17,411 nt of DNA from Phanerodontia chrysosporium (Eukaryota; Basidiomycota; Agaricomycetes; Polyporales; Phanerochaetaceae). The stretch spans positions 1 to 17,411 of the forward strand of contig MJGA01000128.1 in assembly GCA_001910725.1 (NCBI GenBank), in the 5' to 3' direction. A model generated the notes under the pieces. It was given only the letters and a program-made list of their open reading frames with translations. It did no database searches and was not told the DNA's origin. The position numbers and the translations under genes were made by a program. The number at the start of each line of letters is the position of its first letter. Within the stretch, counting starts at the first letter, position 1. Shown in pieces: positions 8,901-17,411 of the stretch.

Positions 8901-10292
8901 GCACACATAACTTCTGCTCTCCGCCTACACCGTAGCCCCGCTGGTTAGCCCATACGCGAAGCATAGTCAGTGCGTCGGTGAAAGCAGGCACATTCTTTTG
9001 CAACTGGTATACGCGTAGCAAATGTGCTTTTGGCGTTGTACTGAGCATAAGCGTGGAATTGTAGACGGGAGTCGGGTAATCCTTGGTCTCGGGAGCGGAC
9101 AACGAGGCAGCGCGAATATTGCCGCGTTGGGGTGAAAGGCGAGAGAGTTGAAGGGGAGATGATGGTGAAAGGGTAGGGATTACGCGAATCTCCACAGGAA
9201 GCCTTGAGAAGTCCTTGTCAGAACCGTCTACCGAATGCGTCAGTACACTGGATATGACGCGTCATGCGTGCGCATCTATTGAACCTACCCGGCCGCGAAC
9301 GGATGATCAAGGTTGTGAGTCGCGAATCTCCCATGGCAGACTCGAACGTTAAGTCGACATTGAGCCCACTTTTCTTCGATGTGAGGGCGGCAGCAATGAC
9401 GGACAGGTAGTATGCACGTTTGTGGAAGAAACGACCGTTCAGGTAATCCTTTTCTTGGAAGAGGTCCTAGGCAGAGTGAGAAGACCGGTAGAGAGACCAG
9501 ATGATATGATGGCTCACTGAAGGCATCTCGACAGCAAGGTCCACCCTATACGGCTTTTTGTCCTGTGCTTTCACTGTGAGCTTTGACACCCAACTTCCTA
9601 CAATCGCAATGTCCGTAGGTTTATCGAAGGCGACCTTCCAATTGGTCTCTTCGGTCGGTGCTGGTGCCGGGTATGGCACCGCAATACCCTTCTTCTGAAG
9701 GTTACGCGCAGCGGACAAGGGGTGATCAGGCTCGAGTGGAGATAGGGAGGTGAGAAATGCGTGTAGTGCGAGCAGAAACCGTTCCAGAGGAGCATATTTT
9801 GTGAATTTCGGGCGAACATTCGGCAGGAGCGCGTCGATCTGGGCACTTGGGTGAGTAGGGCACTAGCACGAGAAGCCACAAGACGGACCTGTAGCTTGAA
9901 CGAGCTCGACCTATACAACTCTGTCGCGTCCTTTATATTCCTCAGTTCTTCGCCTGTCGGTGGCTTCTTCGGTTTTGTCCCTGTATGCTTGCCTTCCTCT
10001 GTGTCCTGAGCAGCACCACCCGCACCATGTGAACCTTCTCGTTGCGCTTCATCCTCTGCTTCTGCACTCATTGCTTCTGAACCCTCATCTGAGCTCTCTG
10101 AGCCGCCTGCAGAGATATGGTCATCGGTGTCGAAGCGCATGCCATCATCGCTGATGAAGTCTTCCTCTTCATCGTCCTCGGGAGAACGATGTCGACGCTG
10201 TTGAGTGTGAGCATAGACACGGCGAGTAACTGCCACAGACGTACCTTGTCAGCTGTGGGGTGCGTATCCTGCGTGCGCTTTCGCTTGACCAT
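5919..10292 (-). CDS. UTP22: Utp22/Nrap (NOL6) U3 snoRNP small-subunit processome protein
   Basis: Utp22 is a nucleolar scaffold of the 90S pre-ribosome; with Rrp7 and casein kinase 2 it forms the UTP-C module needed for 18S rRNA processing. Eleven exons on the minus strand fit without a break: 10292-10245, 10197-9889, 9838-9518, 9466-9289, 9227-8617, 8556-8458, 8407-8277, 8216-6554, 6499-6281, 6224-6087 and 6032-5919, with introns of 47-61 bp. They give 1276 residues, close to yeast Utp22 (about 1240). The start (MVKRKR) leads into a long acidic Ser/Asp/Glu region in exon 2, usual for this family. Recognisable Nrap-family blocks are YAPLERFLLALHAFL, MLRVWANQRG, GYWWAAVLDLL, GEKAELRRFKDGSITESVVW, RLVKRWLASHWL, GECPDA and the C-terminal FKVFYDPFGG...AVWDPSLKEPR. 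The 3' splice sites before exons 10 and 11 each skip a nearer AG, chosen to keep frame. No frameshift is visible, unlike every neighbouring gene. Confidence 0.95.
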
Positions 10293-10570
10293 CGTAGAGG
10301 GTGAGCCAAAAGAAAACTGAGCGTCGGTTAGCCGCCCATAAAGTTGACCCCGGAGGGCGGGATTTTTGATGGCGGGATTTGATGCCATTCCGGGCGCTCT
10401 AATTAGCAACCTTCCCGTTTGCCTGGTGGCCTCTTCCACTGGCAATTGTCCCAACCCAGGGCCTAAGCACAACGATTCTTCGGCCACATCCCATCTCGAC
10501 TCTTTAAAAAGCCTGCGAATAGGCAGAACAACTTAGCATCTACCGGCTGGGGAAGTGAGAACTGTCTGTG
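10293..10570. promoter_or_regulatory. Divergent UTP22/DNA2 promoter with tandem GGCGGGATTT
   Basis: 278 bp separate the two start codons. A direct repeat of GGCGGGATTT lies at 10356-10365 and 10371-10380 (15-bp step), each followed by TTGAT or GATG. The core resembles E2F-type G1/S sites, fitting a DNA replication gene. A TTTAAAA box at 10503-10509 lies about 65 bp before the DNA2 start. Factor assignment is inference only. Confidence 0.5.
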
Positions 10571-13500
10571 ATGCCCCCTTCATGGCACACCGACGCGGAG
10601 GAGGCTGCTTTTATGAAGGAGCTTCTCGCAGGTATAGACGAATCCATCTTCAACGAGCTTCCCTCACCTGAGCAACCAAAACGACGCGCTCCAAGCACTA
10701 CGAAGGCTCAACTATCACCGACTCGTTGCACTGTGAAGACACCGAAGAAGCCGCGACATGAACGCGTCGCAACTCCTAAGAGCACGCGTCCCATAGCTTC
10801 GACGAAGGAGAACAATCAACAGGAAGACATTGCAGCGTTGCTCGAGGGGCAGAGAACTGGGACTGGATGATATGTACGCGGACTTCCTGACCCCCAAGAA
10901 GACGAGCCCGCGGAAGGAGAGAGTGAGTTTCTACTATGGCCACTCGTTGCTTCCGCGTAACGAAAAGTTCTATCCTAGGACAGTGAAACGAAACTCAACA
11001 AACCTCAGCTACAGCCGATACCCGGACCTCAATACATGCCCGAACCATGCACACGATGCGTGGTGAAGCAGGTGTTGTACCGTGGTAACTACCACAAGGT
11101 GAGGATAATTGTTGTCCACGGAAACTGAGCTAACCAGTCAGAACAGGAGTTACTTGTCTCCACAGGTGCCGGCGACGAGATGAGGAAGATTTCGCTACAA
11201 GACGACTGGGCGACGACCCCAGTAAAGGCTGGTGCGTCTACACTACCGGACCGCATTGACATTTTCTGAACAGCGATGCAGGAGATGTTGTCAGTATTGT
11301 TGGTGCATGGACGGATGAGCCTGCATCGTCCTCAACATCCAAACCCATGTCTTCCATTGTTCTTACCTCTGCGCCTACTTCCCGCTGCTCATTCATCATC
11401 CCGACATCCTGGTTACGGCGACCGCACTTAGTAGCACCCCAACATGTCTCCGACGCCCGCTCCTCAATATGCTTGTCCGGAATGCGACGGACGTCACGCC
11501 GGCGCTTGTGTGGGGCAATATGCTGCACGAGGTTATGCAGACGTGCCTGCGGGAGGGGCGCTGGGACGAACGCTGGATAGACGAGCGCATTGAAGAGGTC
11601 GCGAGAGCTGGTCTCGGCGACCTCATGCGTCTCAACGTTGACGTTGATCAGGCCAAGCACGAAGTCTGGGCACGTGCTGGAGGCTTGAAGACGTTTGCGA
11701 CGCGGTATATGTATGACCTGCCGAAGGTAGACCCCTAGTTTCTTTCCAAGCCTCCTTCGTACATTGACACCGCCATCAGGAAGGTGCCACTCTCACTAAC
11801 ACCCGCTCAGAACGCGGTCAGAGCAGTCTGCTTGCCATCTCGCGCCTTCATGACATCGAAGAAGATATCTGGTCACCGACGTATGGTCTCAAAGGCAAGA
11901 TCGACGCTTCCGTACAAGCTGTTATTACCGACGTTGAGGACGCGTCAAACCCTTTCACCATCGCTAAATCAATGCGTACGACGGTGACTCACCCGCGCCT
12001 CTCGAAATCAAGACTGGACGCGCGGTCGCAGGCATGGAACACCGTGCACAAACAACACTTTACACATTGTTGATGGGGGAGCGATACAGCGCAGAGATAC
12101 CAAGTGGGCTGCTCTACTACACACAGAGTGAGGAGGTGGTTCGCGTACCTGCCGCACGCAACGAGGTGCGGGCTCTTATGATGCGTCGCAACGAGCTCGC
12201 CGGGTGGATTATGCGCCGCATCCGACAGGGGCAAACAAGAGAAGCAGAGCGTGATGTGGAGGAGGTGTTCTTACCACCGACAATCGACAACGAGCGTGTG
12301 TGCGGCAAGTGCTACACGGTTGACACATGTATGCTATACCGCAAGGTGTGCCCACTAGTGCGCACTGTGGTTCTATTTCTGACCTTTCTAGGCTGTAGAG
12401 CAGGTTGAAGACACTGATAGTCCCATTGCCGATATCTACCACCTGAAAACATCACACTTGACTTCCGCCCATACGGCCTTTTTCAAGAAGTGGGAGCACC
12501 TGGTCGGTCTCGAAGAGCACGATCTCGTGCACTTCCGCAAGGAGCTGTGGACGATGCGGGCAGAAGAGAGGGAACGGTATGGCCGCTGTTTCGCGAACAT
12601 GGTGTTCGACGTCACCTTCAAGCCACATCCTTCATCACGCCAGAGCAAAGAGGGCAAGATCCACTCGTTTACCTATCGCTTCGTCAGGCGTGGTGCAGCA
12701 GAGAGCGGGAACCCTGGCAATTTGCTGAACGGACAGATGAACACGGGCGACGCAGTCACTGTCTCCGTCGAGCCGAATTTGCTGGCGTTCGCGAAAGGCT
12801 ACATCACGGAGCTGACACCGGACCACGTCGTCGTCGGCGTCGACCACGCGCTGGACATGACCTCGATCCGTGCGCGTACTCGCGCGAGCACCGACGACCC
12901 GGTCGTGTTCCGCATCGACCGCGACGAGCTCGGCGGGGGCATGGCACGTATTCGGGACAACCTTGCGCAGCTATTCTACGCGGACGGATGTACTCGGCTG
13001 CGCGCCCTCGTAGTGGATCTTGTCCACCGCGGTTTGGGGACCTAATCGGCTTCACTCCTGGCGCTGCGAAGGAGATCATCAGCGCGCTGAACGCGAACCA
13101 GCAGGAGGCGGTGCGCCGCGTCCTGCTTGCGGAGGACTACGCCCTCATTCTGGGTATGCCCGGTACGGGAAAGACGACGGTTATCGCGGCACTTATCCGC
13201 TGCCTTGTGTTGCTTGGGAAGACGGTGCTCTTGACAAGCTACACTCACTCGGCCGTAGACAACATCCTGCTGAAGCTCAAGGGTCGCGTTGACTTCCGGA
13301 TTCTGCGGCTCGGGAACGTCGACAAGGTCCATCCGGACGTGAAGGAGCTCACCCTGGGCGCGCGAGACCCGCCTCAGACAATCGAGCAGCTAGAGAACTG
13401 GGTCATGGGGCCGCCCGTAGTCGCGACGACATGCTTGACTATCGACCAGTGAGTAACAATTATATGGTTCTTCCGTGCAACCTGCCCACCTAGTTCTTAG

Positions 13501-14712
13501 CCCACTGTTCTCCCGTCGGAGATTTGACTATTGCATTGTCGACGAGGCATCGCAAGTCACACTCCCGAGCTGCCTCGGCCCATTGCGTTTTGCGGACAGA
13601 TTCGTGCTTGTAGGCGATCACTTCCAGCTTCCGCCTTTGGTACGAAACAAACAAGCGAAGGCGCAAGGCCTCGACGTTTCTCTCTTCCGGACGCTGTCCG
13701 AGACACACCCTCAGGCAGTTGTGGACCTAAATGAGCAGTACCGCATGAATGAGGATATCATGCTGCTCTCCAACAAACTCATCTATGGAGACCGGTTGCG
13801 ATGTGGCAGTGAAGAAGTTGCACGAAGAAGCCTCAAGGTGGACCGAAGCTGGCTAATGGAAGAGCACAGTCAACACGGACGGTGCAAGGAACGTTGCTGG
13901 ATCGAACGACTCCTGGATGAAAGGTTCGCCTAATATCGCGGTTTTGCTGATGTAGTTGCTGATACCCAATTCTGCAGCTGTAAGGCTGTATTTGTCGACA
14001 CCGACGACGTGCCTGCGTTGGAATCACGCGTGGGCGACCTGACGCAGAATAGCACCGAGGCGAGCTGGTGGCGTCGTTCGTCGCGGCGCTCACACGCTCG
14101 GGCGTCGCGACGCACCAGATCGGCGTGCTCTCCCTCTACCGACAACAGATCAAGCTGCTATCATACCTGCTGCGAGCGCACACAGGCGTCGAGATCCTCA
14201 CCGCGGACCGCAGCCAGGGCCGGGACAAGGACGTGATCGTGATCTCGATGGTGCGGAGCAATACCGAGGGGCAGGTGCGTCCTTCTACTCTCGCGTGCTG
14301 CGCTGCGGCGGGACTGACCGGCCATGCAGATTGGGGACCTGCTGAAGGACTGGCGGCGAATCAATGTGTCGTTCACGCGGCACGGTGCAAGCTCGTCATC
14401 GTCGGCTCGCGCAGGACGCTCGCGGCGACACCGTTGCTTGAAGAGTTCTTCAAACTCATGGATGGCCGCGGCTGGATCCTCGCGCTGCCGCCGGGCGCCG
14501 ACATGCTGCATGAAGAGCTTCTCGTGCCGAGCCACGCCAAGCAGGACGCGGACAGGGACCTGCCATTGAAACGTCCTGCGGATGATGCGGGTCGCGAAGG
14601 ACGAGACGACGAGGGCTCGTCCGCGAAGCGGGCAAGGAGACACGGACTTGGCGAGGACGCGATTGTAAAGGGACGGCCCATATTGAAAGACTTGCTAATG
14701 AATGACACATAG
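10571..14712 (+). CDS. DNA2: DNA2 replication helicase/nuclease (seven apparent frameshifts)
   Basis: Dna2 trims long Okazaki flaps and resects double-strand breaks in the nucleus. Nine exons fit: 10571-10922, 10979-11098, 11147-11231, 11282-11726, 11780-12345, 12392-13448, 13501-13923, 13978-14274 and 14330-14712. The RecB-type nuclease shows [25 protein letters not shown] and [11 protein letters not shown]. Its Fe-S cysteines are present: one in TPTCLRR and [10 protein letters not shown] (C-x2-C-x5-C). The SF1 helicase shows Walker [10 protein letters not shown] (13153), [32 protein letters not shown] and VSFTRARCKL. The C-terminus KGRPILKDL is also typical. One base is missing near 10847-10849, 10865, 11381-11383, 11992-11994, 13019-13021, 14060-14062 and 14378-14380. 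Adding these back gives exactly 1244 residues. No stop mutation or damaged splice site is seen. The ATG at 10571 is the first in frame. Confidence 0.92.
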
Positions 14713-15139
14713 TGGTAACTTTCGCTCGCCCACTTCTTGCATGACCATGCATCATAGACTGTATGTAACATAGCTTGTATAGTGTACGCCATAATAAAAT
14801 TCAGCACGGCGCGATGTTCCTGAATATCTCTCGGATGACTGAGACGTGCATCGCGCTGAACCAAGCAAGCTGCTGCGTGGTTATCCCTCGAACAAGCATA
14901 CCTTCGCATACTTTTGCTCATCTGGGTTCGTTTAACTTCAGGCTGCTGCAGGCGGGAGCGCCAGACGGTGTGTCGGCCGGAAGACCGGACCACACCGCCG
15001 CACCTTAGCTAATCTCATTTCGGACGCGCTTCATGTCTCTCTTGGCCGTATCCGCACACCGTCGGTCAACCCGTTGGCCTTTTAGCTCGCTCCCTGCACT
15101 CGTCGAGGCCACTGTCTGTCGCATTGATCACCCATTACG
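14713..15139. other. DNA2 3' region and dioxygenase promoter
   Basis: No gene is seen in these 427 bp. AATAAA at 14793-14798, about 80 bp after the DNA2 stop, is a probable polyadenylation signal. An inverted repeat CGGTGTG...CACACCG lies at about 14966-14998. The rest is presumably the promoter of the next gene. Confidence 0.5.
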
Positions 15140-15824
15140 ATGCCTCTTCCGCGCCGCTCAACTTTCCCAAGTGGATCGAGGAGAACAAGCACCTCCTGAA
15201 GCCGCCGGTGAATAACTTCTGCCCGTATCACGGGAAAGACTTCATCGTCATGGTCGTCGGCGGGCCGAACGAGCGCAACGACTACCATGTGAACGAGACC
15301 GAGGTGCGCCGTGCGCCGTGACTCGCGCGGGTGCGGCCTGATGAACGGGGTCGTGTGCGTGCAGGAGTGGTTCTACCAGTACAAGGGCGGGATGCTCCTC
15401 CGTGTTGTCGATGGCGAGGAGTTCCGGACATCCACATCAACGAGGCGAGATGTTCCTGCTGCCGGTGCGTGTACTACTTCTGCGTCTCTGTCGTCTGCCA
15501 GGCTGACCTCTCGAGAAGCGAATACTCCCACAACCCGTGCGGTTCGCGGACACGATTGGTCTCGTGATGGAGCGTCCGCGGCTGAAGAAGCGATAGTATG
15601 TGCTCGCAATGCGTCTGGCGTGTCGCGGCTGTTCGACTTTGATTCGCAGACCGCCTGCGTTGGTACTGCAAGTCCGGAAATCATGCTAAACCCACGATCA
15701 TCCGCGAGGAGACGCTGCACGTCACCGATCTCGGCACGCAGCTAAAGCCATCATCCAGAGGTGGATGGAGAACGAGGAGCTGCGCAAATGCGCAGAGTGC
15801 GGTGCGGTCGCTGAGGCTAAGTAG
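15140..15824 (+). CDS. BNA1: 3-hydroxyanthranilate 3,4-dioxygenase (about nine frameshifts)
   Basis: This cytosolic non-haem iron enzyme opens the ring of 3-hydroxyanthranilate in the kynurenine pathway to quinolinate and NAD. Four exons fit: about 15140-15303, 15365-15464, 15519-15595 and 15650-15824. Family words are [65 protein letters not shown] and TDLGTQLKP. The iron ligands are seen as His in DYHVNE, Glu in NETEE (across intron 1) and His in TPHNP. The reading frame changes repeatedly, always as one base lost: near 15149-15153, 15426, 15444, 15463, 15527, 15537, 15592, 15596 (next to the third 5' splice site) and 15748. Replacing them gives 174 residues, against 177 in yeast Bna1. The C-terminal metal knot has CAEC, but its partner reads CKSGNH rather than C-x2-C. 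The third exon uses an AAG acceptor. The start ATG is likely but a frameshift follows it at once. Confidence 0.88.
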
Positions 15825-16105
15825 GCTAGCCCCGGGCCTCTTGCGGTAAATGAAGCACAAATTCTGTATTTCTACTTTTGCAGCAATGTACATTTGGATG
15901 AACTCGCTCCTCGTTGTAGTTGTGTGGACAAATGCGGAAGAGGAGACTTTGTGGCGTTGTGCGACGTCATATGGCTCCATCAGCCTCTGCGGCCCTGCGG
16001 CTCATGATGCAATCCCCAACCCTGAGCATATAAAGACGTCCAGCGGTACCGTCAAACAGATACCAACTTTACCCACTGAACCACACGAACCCTTACCCGA
16101 AAGTC
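15825..16105 (+). promoter_or_regulatory. Intergenic region with TATA box
   Basis: No gene is seen. TATAAA at 16029-16034 is 72 bp before the next start codon, suggesting a TATA-driven, possibly strongly or variably expressed gene. Confidence 0.5.
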
Positions 16106-16501
16106 ATGTCCACTGAGAACCAGATGAACGTCGCGGCGGCTACGAGCAGGCCGCAAGCAAGCCGAGAACCAGGACATGGGTGGCGGTGTCGGCGCGCACG
16201 GCAGCGGAGTCGCCGGCGATACGAGGGCAACCAGCAGCAGAGCGGCGAGAAGAAGGACTGGCTCGACAAGGCATCGAGTTCGCCGGCAAGAAGGCCGGCG
16301 TGAACGTCGTGAGTAGATTCGTTTGTGCCATGTTCGTGCGCTGTGCTCATCACGGTGCCAGAGCGACGCCAACGCCGACAAGGCTGGCGACTTTATGAAC
16401 AAGGAGTTCAATCAATACGAAGGTACGTTTGCCGTGCCTGGTTTGTGTTGCTTGATTTGAACGGTGCTCTGGCAGGTCGCAGCCTTCCGGGCGTGCAGTA
16501 A
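16106..16501 (+). CDS. Small conserved hydrophilic fungal protein, unknown function
   Basis: Three exons fit: 16106-16308, 16362-16422 and 16423-16475 as the second intron, then 16476-16501; both introns are 53 bp with GTGAGT and GTACGT donors. The encoded protein is about 97 residues. It has a Gly/Gln/Asn/Ser-rich first half (words such as GGYEQAASK, ENQDMGGGVGAHGSG) and a charged second half (GEKKDWLDK, IEFAGKKAGVN, then SDANADKAGDFMNKEFNQYE). It ends RSLPGVQ. No signal peptide, membrane segment or cysteine is visible, and it looks largely disordered with one possible amphipathic helix. I recognise the general look of small fungal stress-type proteins but cannot name a family. One base appears missing at about 16134-16136, 16160, 16220 and 16270. 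The short exons, TATA box and correct splice phases argue that it is a real gene. Confidence 0.65.
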
Positions 16502-16609
16502 ATGATTTCACTACATCAATATCTTGTAACATAGTGTACATTATCAGGAGAAATACAGCGTCGTACAGACATGTTTGCTACGAGAAAGTGAGATCAATTA
16601 TCAACATTC

Positions 16610-17411
16610 TCAATCGACAAGATCATCATATCCAGGCATTCCTGTGACCCTTTTTGCTCTGCACTGCCCTGTGCAGCGCGTCGATGCGCCGTACCGTGTC
16701 GCCCATGCGCAGACCATGCCCGCAGCCTCGTAAAGGCTGTACGGTCGGTCAGGCGTGTGCATGTCACCGCGGGCTTCGAGCTGCTGGTAAGTACACGCAG
16801 TGCGCGAGATGCACCGCGCGCCCCAGCACTCGTGTTTCCAAGCGAGTCGAGCGCTTCTGCGACGGCGAGGAGCGCATACACGCTGCCGCGACACCGTGGC
16901 AGAGCCGACGCCTGCGCAGAGGCCTCGCGCGTACACGAGTGCGCACGCGTGCGAGCGCGCTGCGGCACGCGTCGGCGATGGGCGCGGCACGTACAGCGCG
17001 CGTGCCCTCGCGGAATGCCTGCAGGAGCGTCGAGAGCAGATCAGGACTGCGGGCGCGCCGTGCACCACTGCGGACTCGTGCGTCAGTTCTGGCGTGCACG
17101 ATGAGCGCGGGGACGGGACGCAGACTGTAGAGCTCGTCGTCCGTCACGCTGGCCGGTGGGCCGCGCGGCGCCTTGTGCGGCCAGTTTCCCGACGGCTGCT
17201 GCAGCACGAGGAGCCACTCGAGGGTGTCGAGAAGCGCGTCCCAGTGTGCCGCGAGCAGCGCCGGCGGGCAGCGGAGCAGCATCTGGAGTATCCCGGCTGG
17301 ACGCGTTCAGAGCGAGGCACGGCGAAGGGACGGTGGGGAGGAGGCGTACCGACGCCGTGTGCGCCGCCGAGGTAGCGCTTCCCGTGCCAGCGCCACATCA
17401 GCGCAGGCACG
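16610..17411 (-). CDS. LanC-like (LANCL/GCL) protein, 3' part, frameshifted
   Basis: Eukaryotic LanC-like proteins share the alpha/alpha toroid fold of bacterial lanthionine synthetases; animal members add glutathione to dehydrated residues. On the minus strand the window edge cuts into the gene at LMWRWHGKRYLGGAHGV. A 53-bp intron (17349-17297, GTACGC donor) joins in phase to AGILQMLLRCPPAL. Next are SGNWPHKAP, TDDEL, HGAPAVLI, LLSTLLQAFREGTR, LCHGVA, VYALLAVAEAL, TYQQLEARGD and PDRPYSLYE. The zinc site is normally made by the Cys of WCHGAP and the Cys-His of GLCHG. Here LCHG is intact in one frame, and WC and HG fall in adjacent frames at about 17064. Several single-base losses break the gene. 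A second intron, roughly 17065-17125, is likely but its donor is uncertain. The end MPGYDDLVD (stop 16612-16610) is my best choice; another frame would stop at 16626. Confidence 0.8.

Noticed and set aside
10841..10872. An intron as the explanation of the frame jump in DNA2 exon 1
   Set aside because: The gap is too small for splicing, and the intervening bases encode the expected AENWDW in the middle frame, so two one-base losses fit better.
16594..17375. Long overlapping open frames on both strands at the GC-rich right end
   Set aside because: They are shadows of the frameshifted LanC-like gene; high GC keeps stop codons rare in all frames.
1..17411. A multi-gene defence or biosynthetic cluster
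   Set aside because: The genes belong to unrelated housekeeping pathways and show no shared regulation or operon-like logic.

Overview
This window comes from a filamentous fungus, almost certainly an Agaricomycete basidiomycete. The genes are cut by many 46-61 bp introns with GT...AG ends and CTNA-like branch sites. Recognisable gene families are IND1, UTP22, DNA2, a BNA1-type 3-hydroxyanthranilate dioxygenase and a LanC-like protein, and the left end carries Ty3/gypsy retrotransposons.

Region 1-3769 is transposon. A truncated gypsy chromovirus on the + strand (1335-3764) holds the 3' end of pol: integrase zinc finger, integrase core with a D,D-35-E triad, GPY/F module, chromodomain, then a dUTPase domain, a polypurine tract and a 713-bp LTR. 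Its reading frame carries one frameshift and two nonsense codons. A second, minus-strand element is nested in its integrase zinc finger; only one long LTR (about 46-1334) and a candidate primer-binding site are visible. Region 3765-4539 is non-coding and includes the IND1 promoter, with two matching dyad elements.

Region 4540-17411 is a compact housekeeping block. IND1 (+, mitochondrial Fe-S carrier for complex I) converges on UTP22 (-, small-subunit processome). UTP22 diverges from DNA2 (+, replication helicase/nuclease) across a 278-bp shared promoter. Next come a 3-hydroxyanthranilate 3,4-dioxygenase (+, kynurenine route to NAD), a small conserved fungal protein of unknown function (+), and a LanC-like protein (-) that runs off the right edge. 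These genes share no pathway and look like an ordinary chromosomal neighbourhood.

The strongest anomaly is a series of single-base losses, mostly in short G or C runs, that break reading frames without any nonsense mutation or lost splice site. IND1 has one, UTP22 none across 3.8 kb of coding sequence, DNA2 seven, the dioxygenase about nine in 0.5 kb, the small gene four, and the LanC-like gene several. The density rises toward the right end. I read this mainly as consensus error in the assembly, with decay of real genes as the alternative. The most unusual biology is the dUTPase fused after the chromodomain of the gypsy element. I see no evidence of a wholly new multi-gene system.
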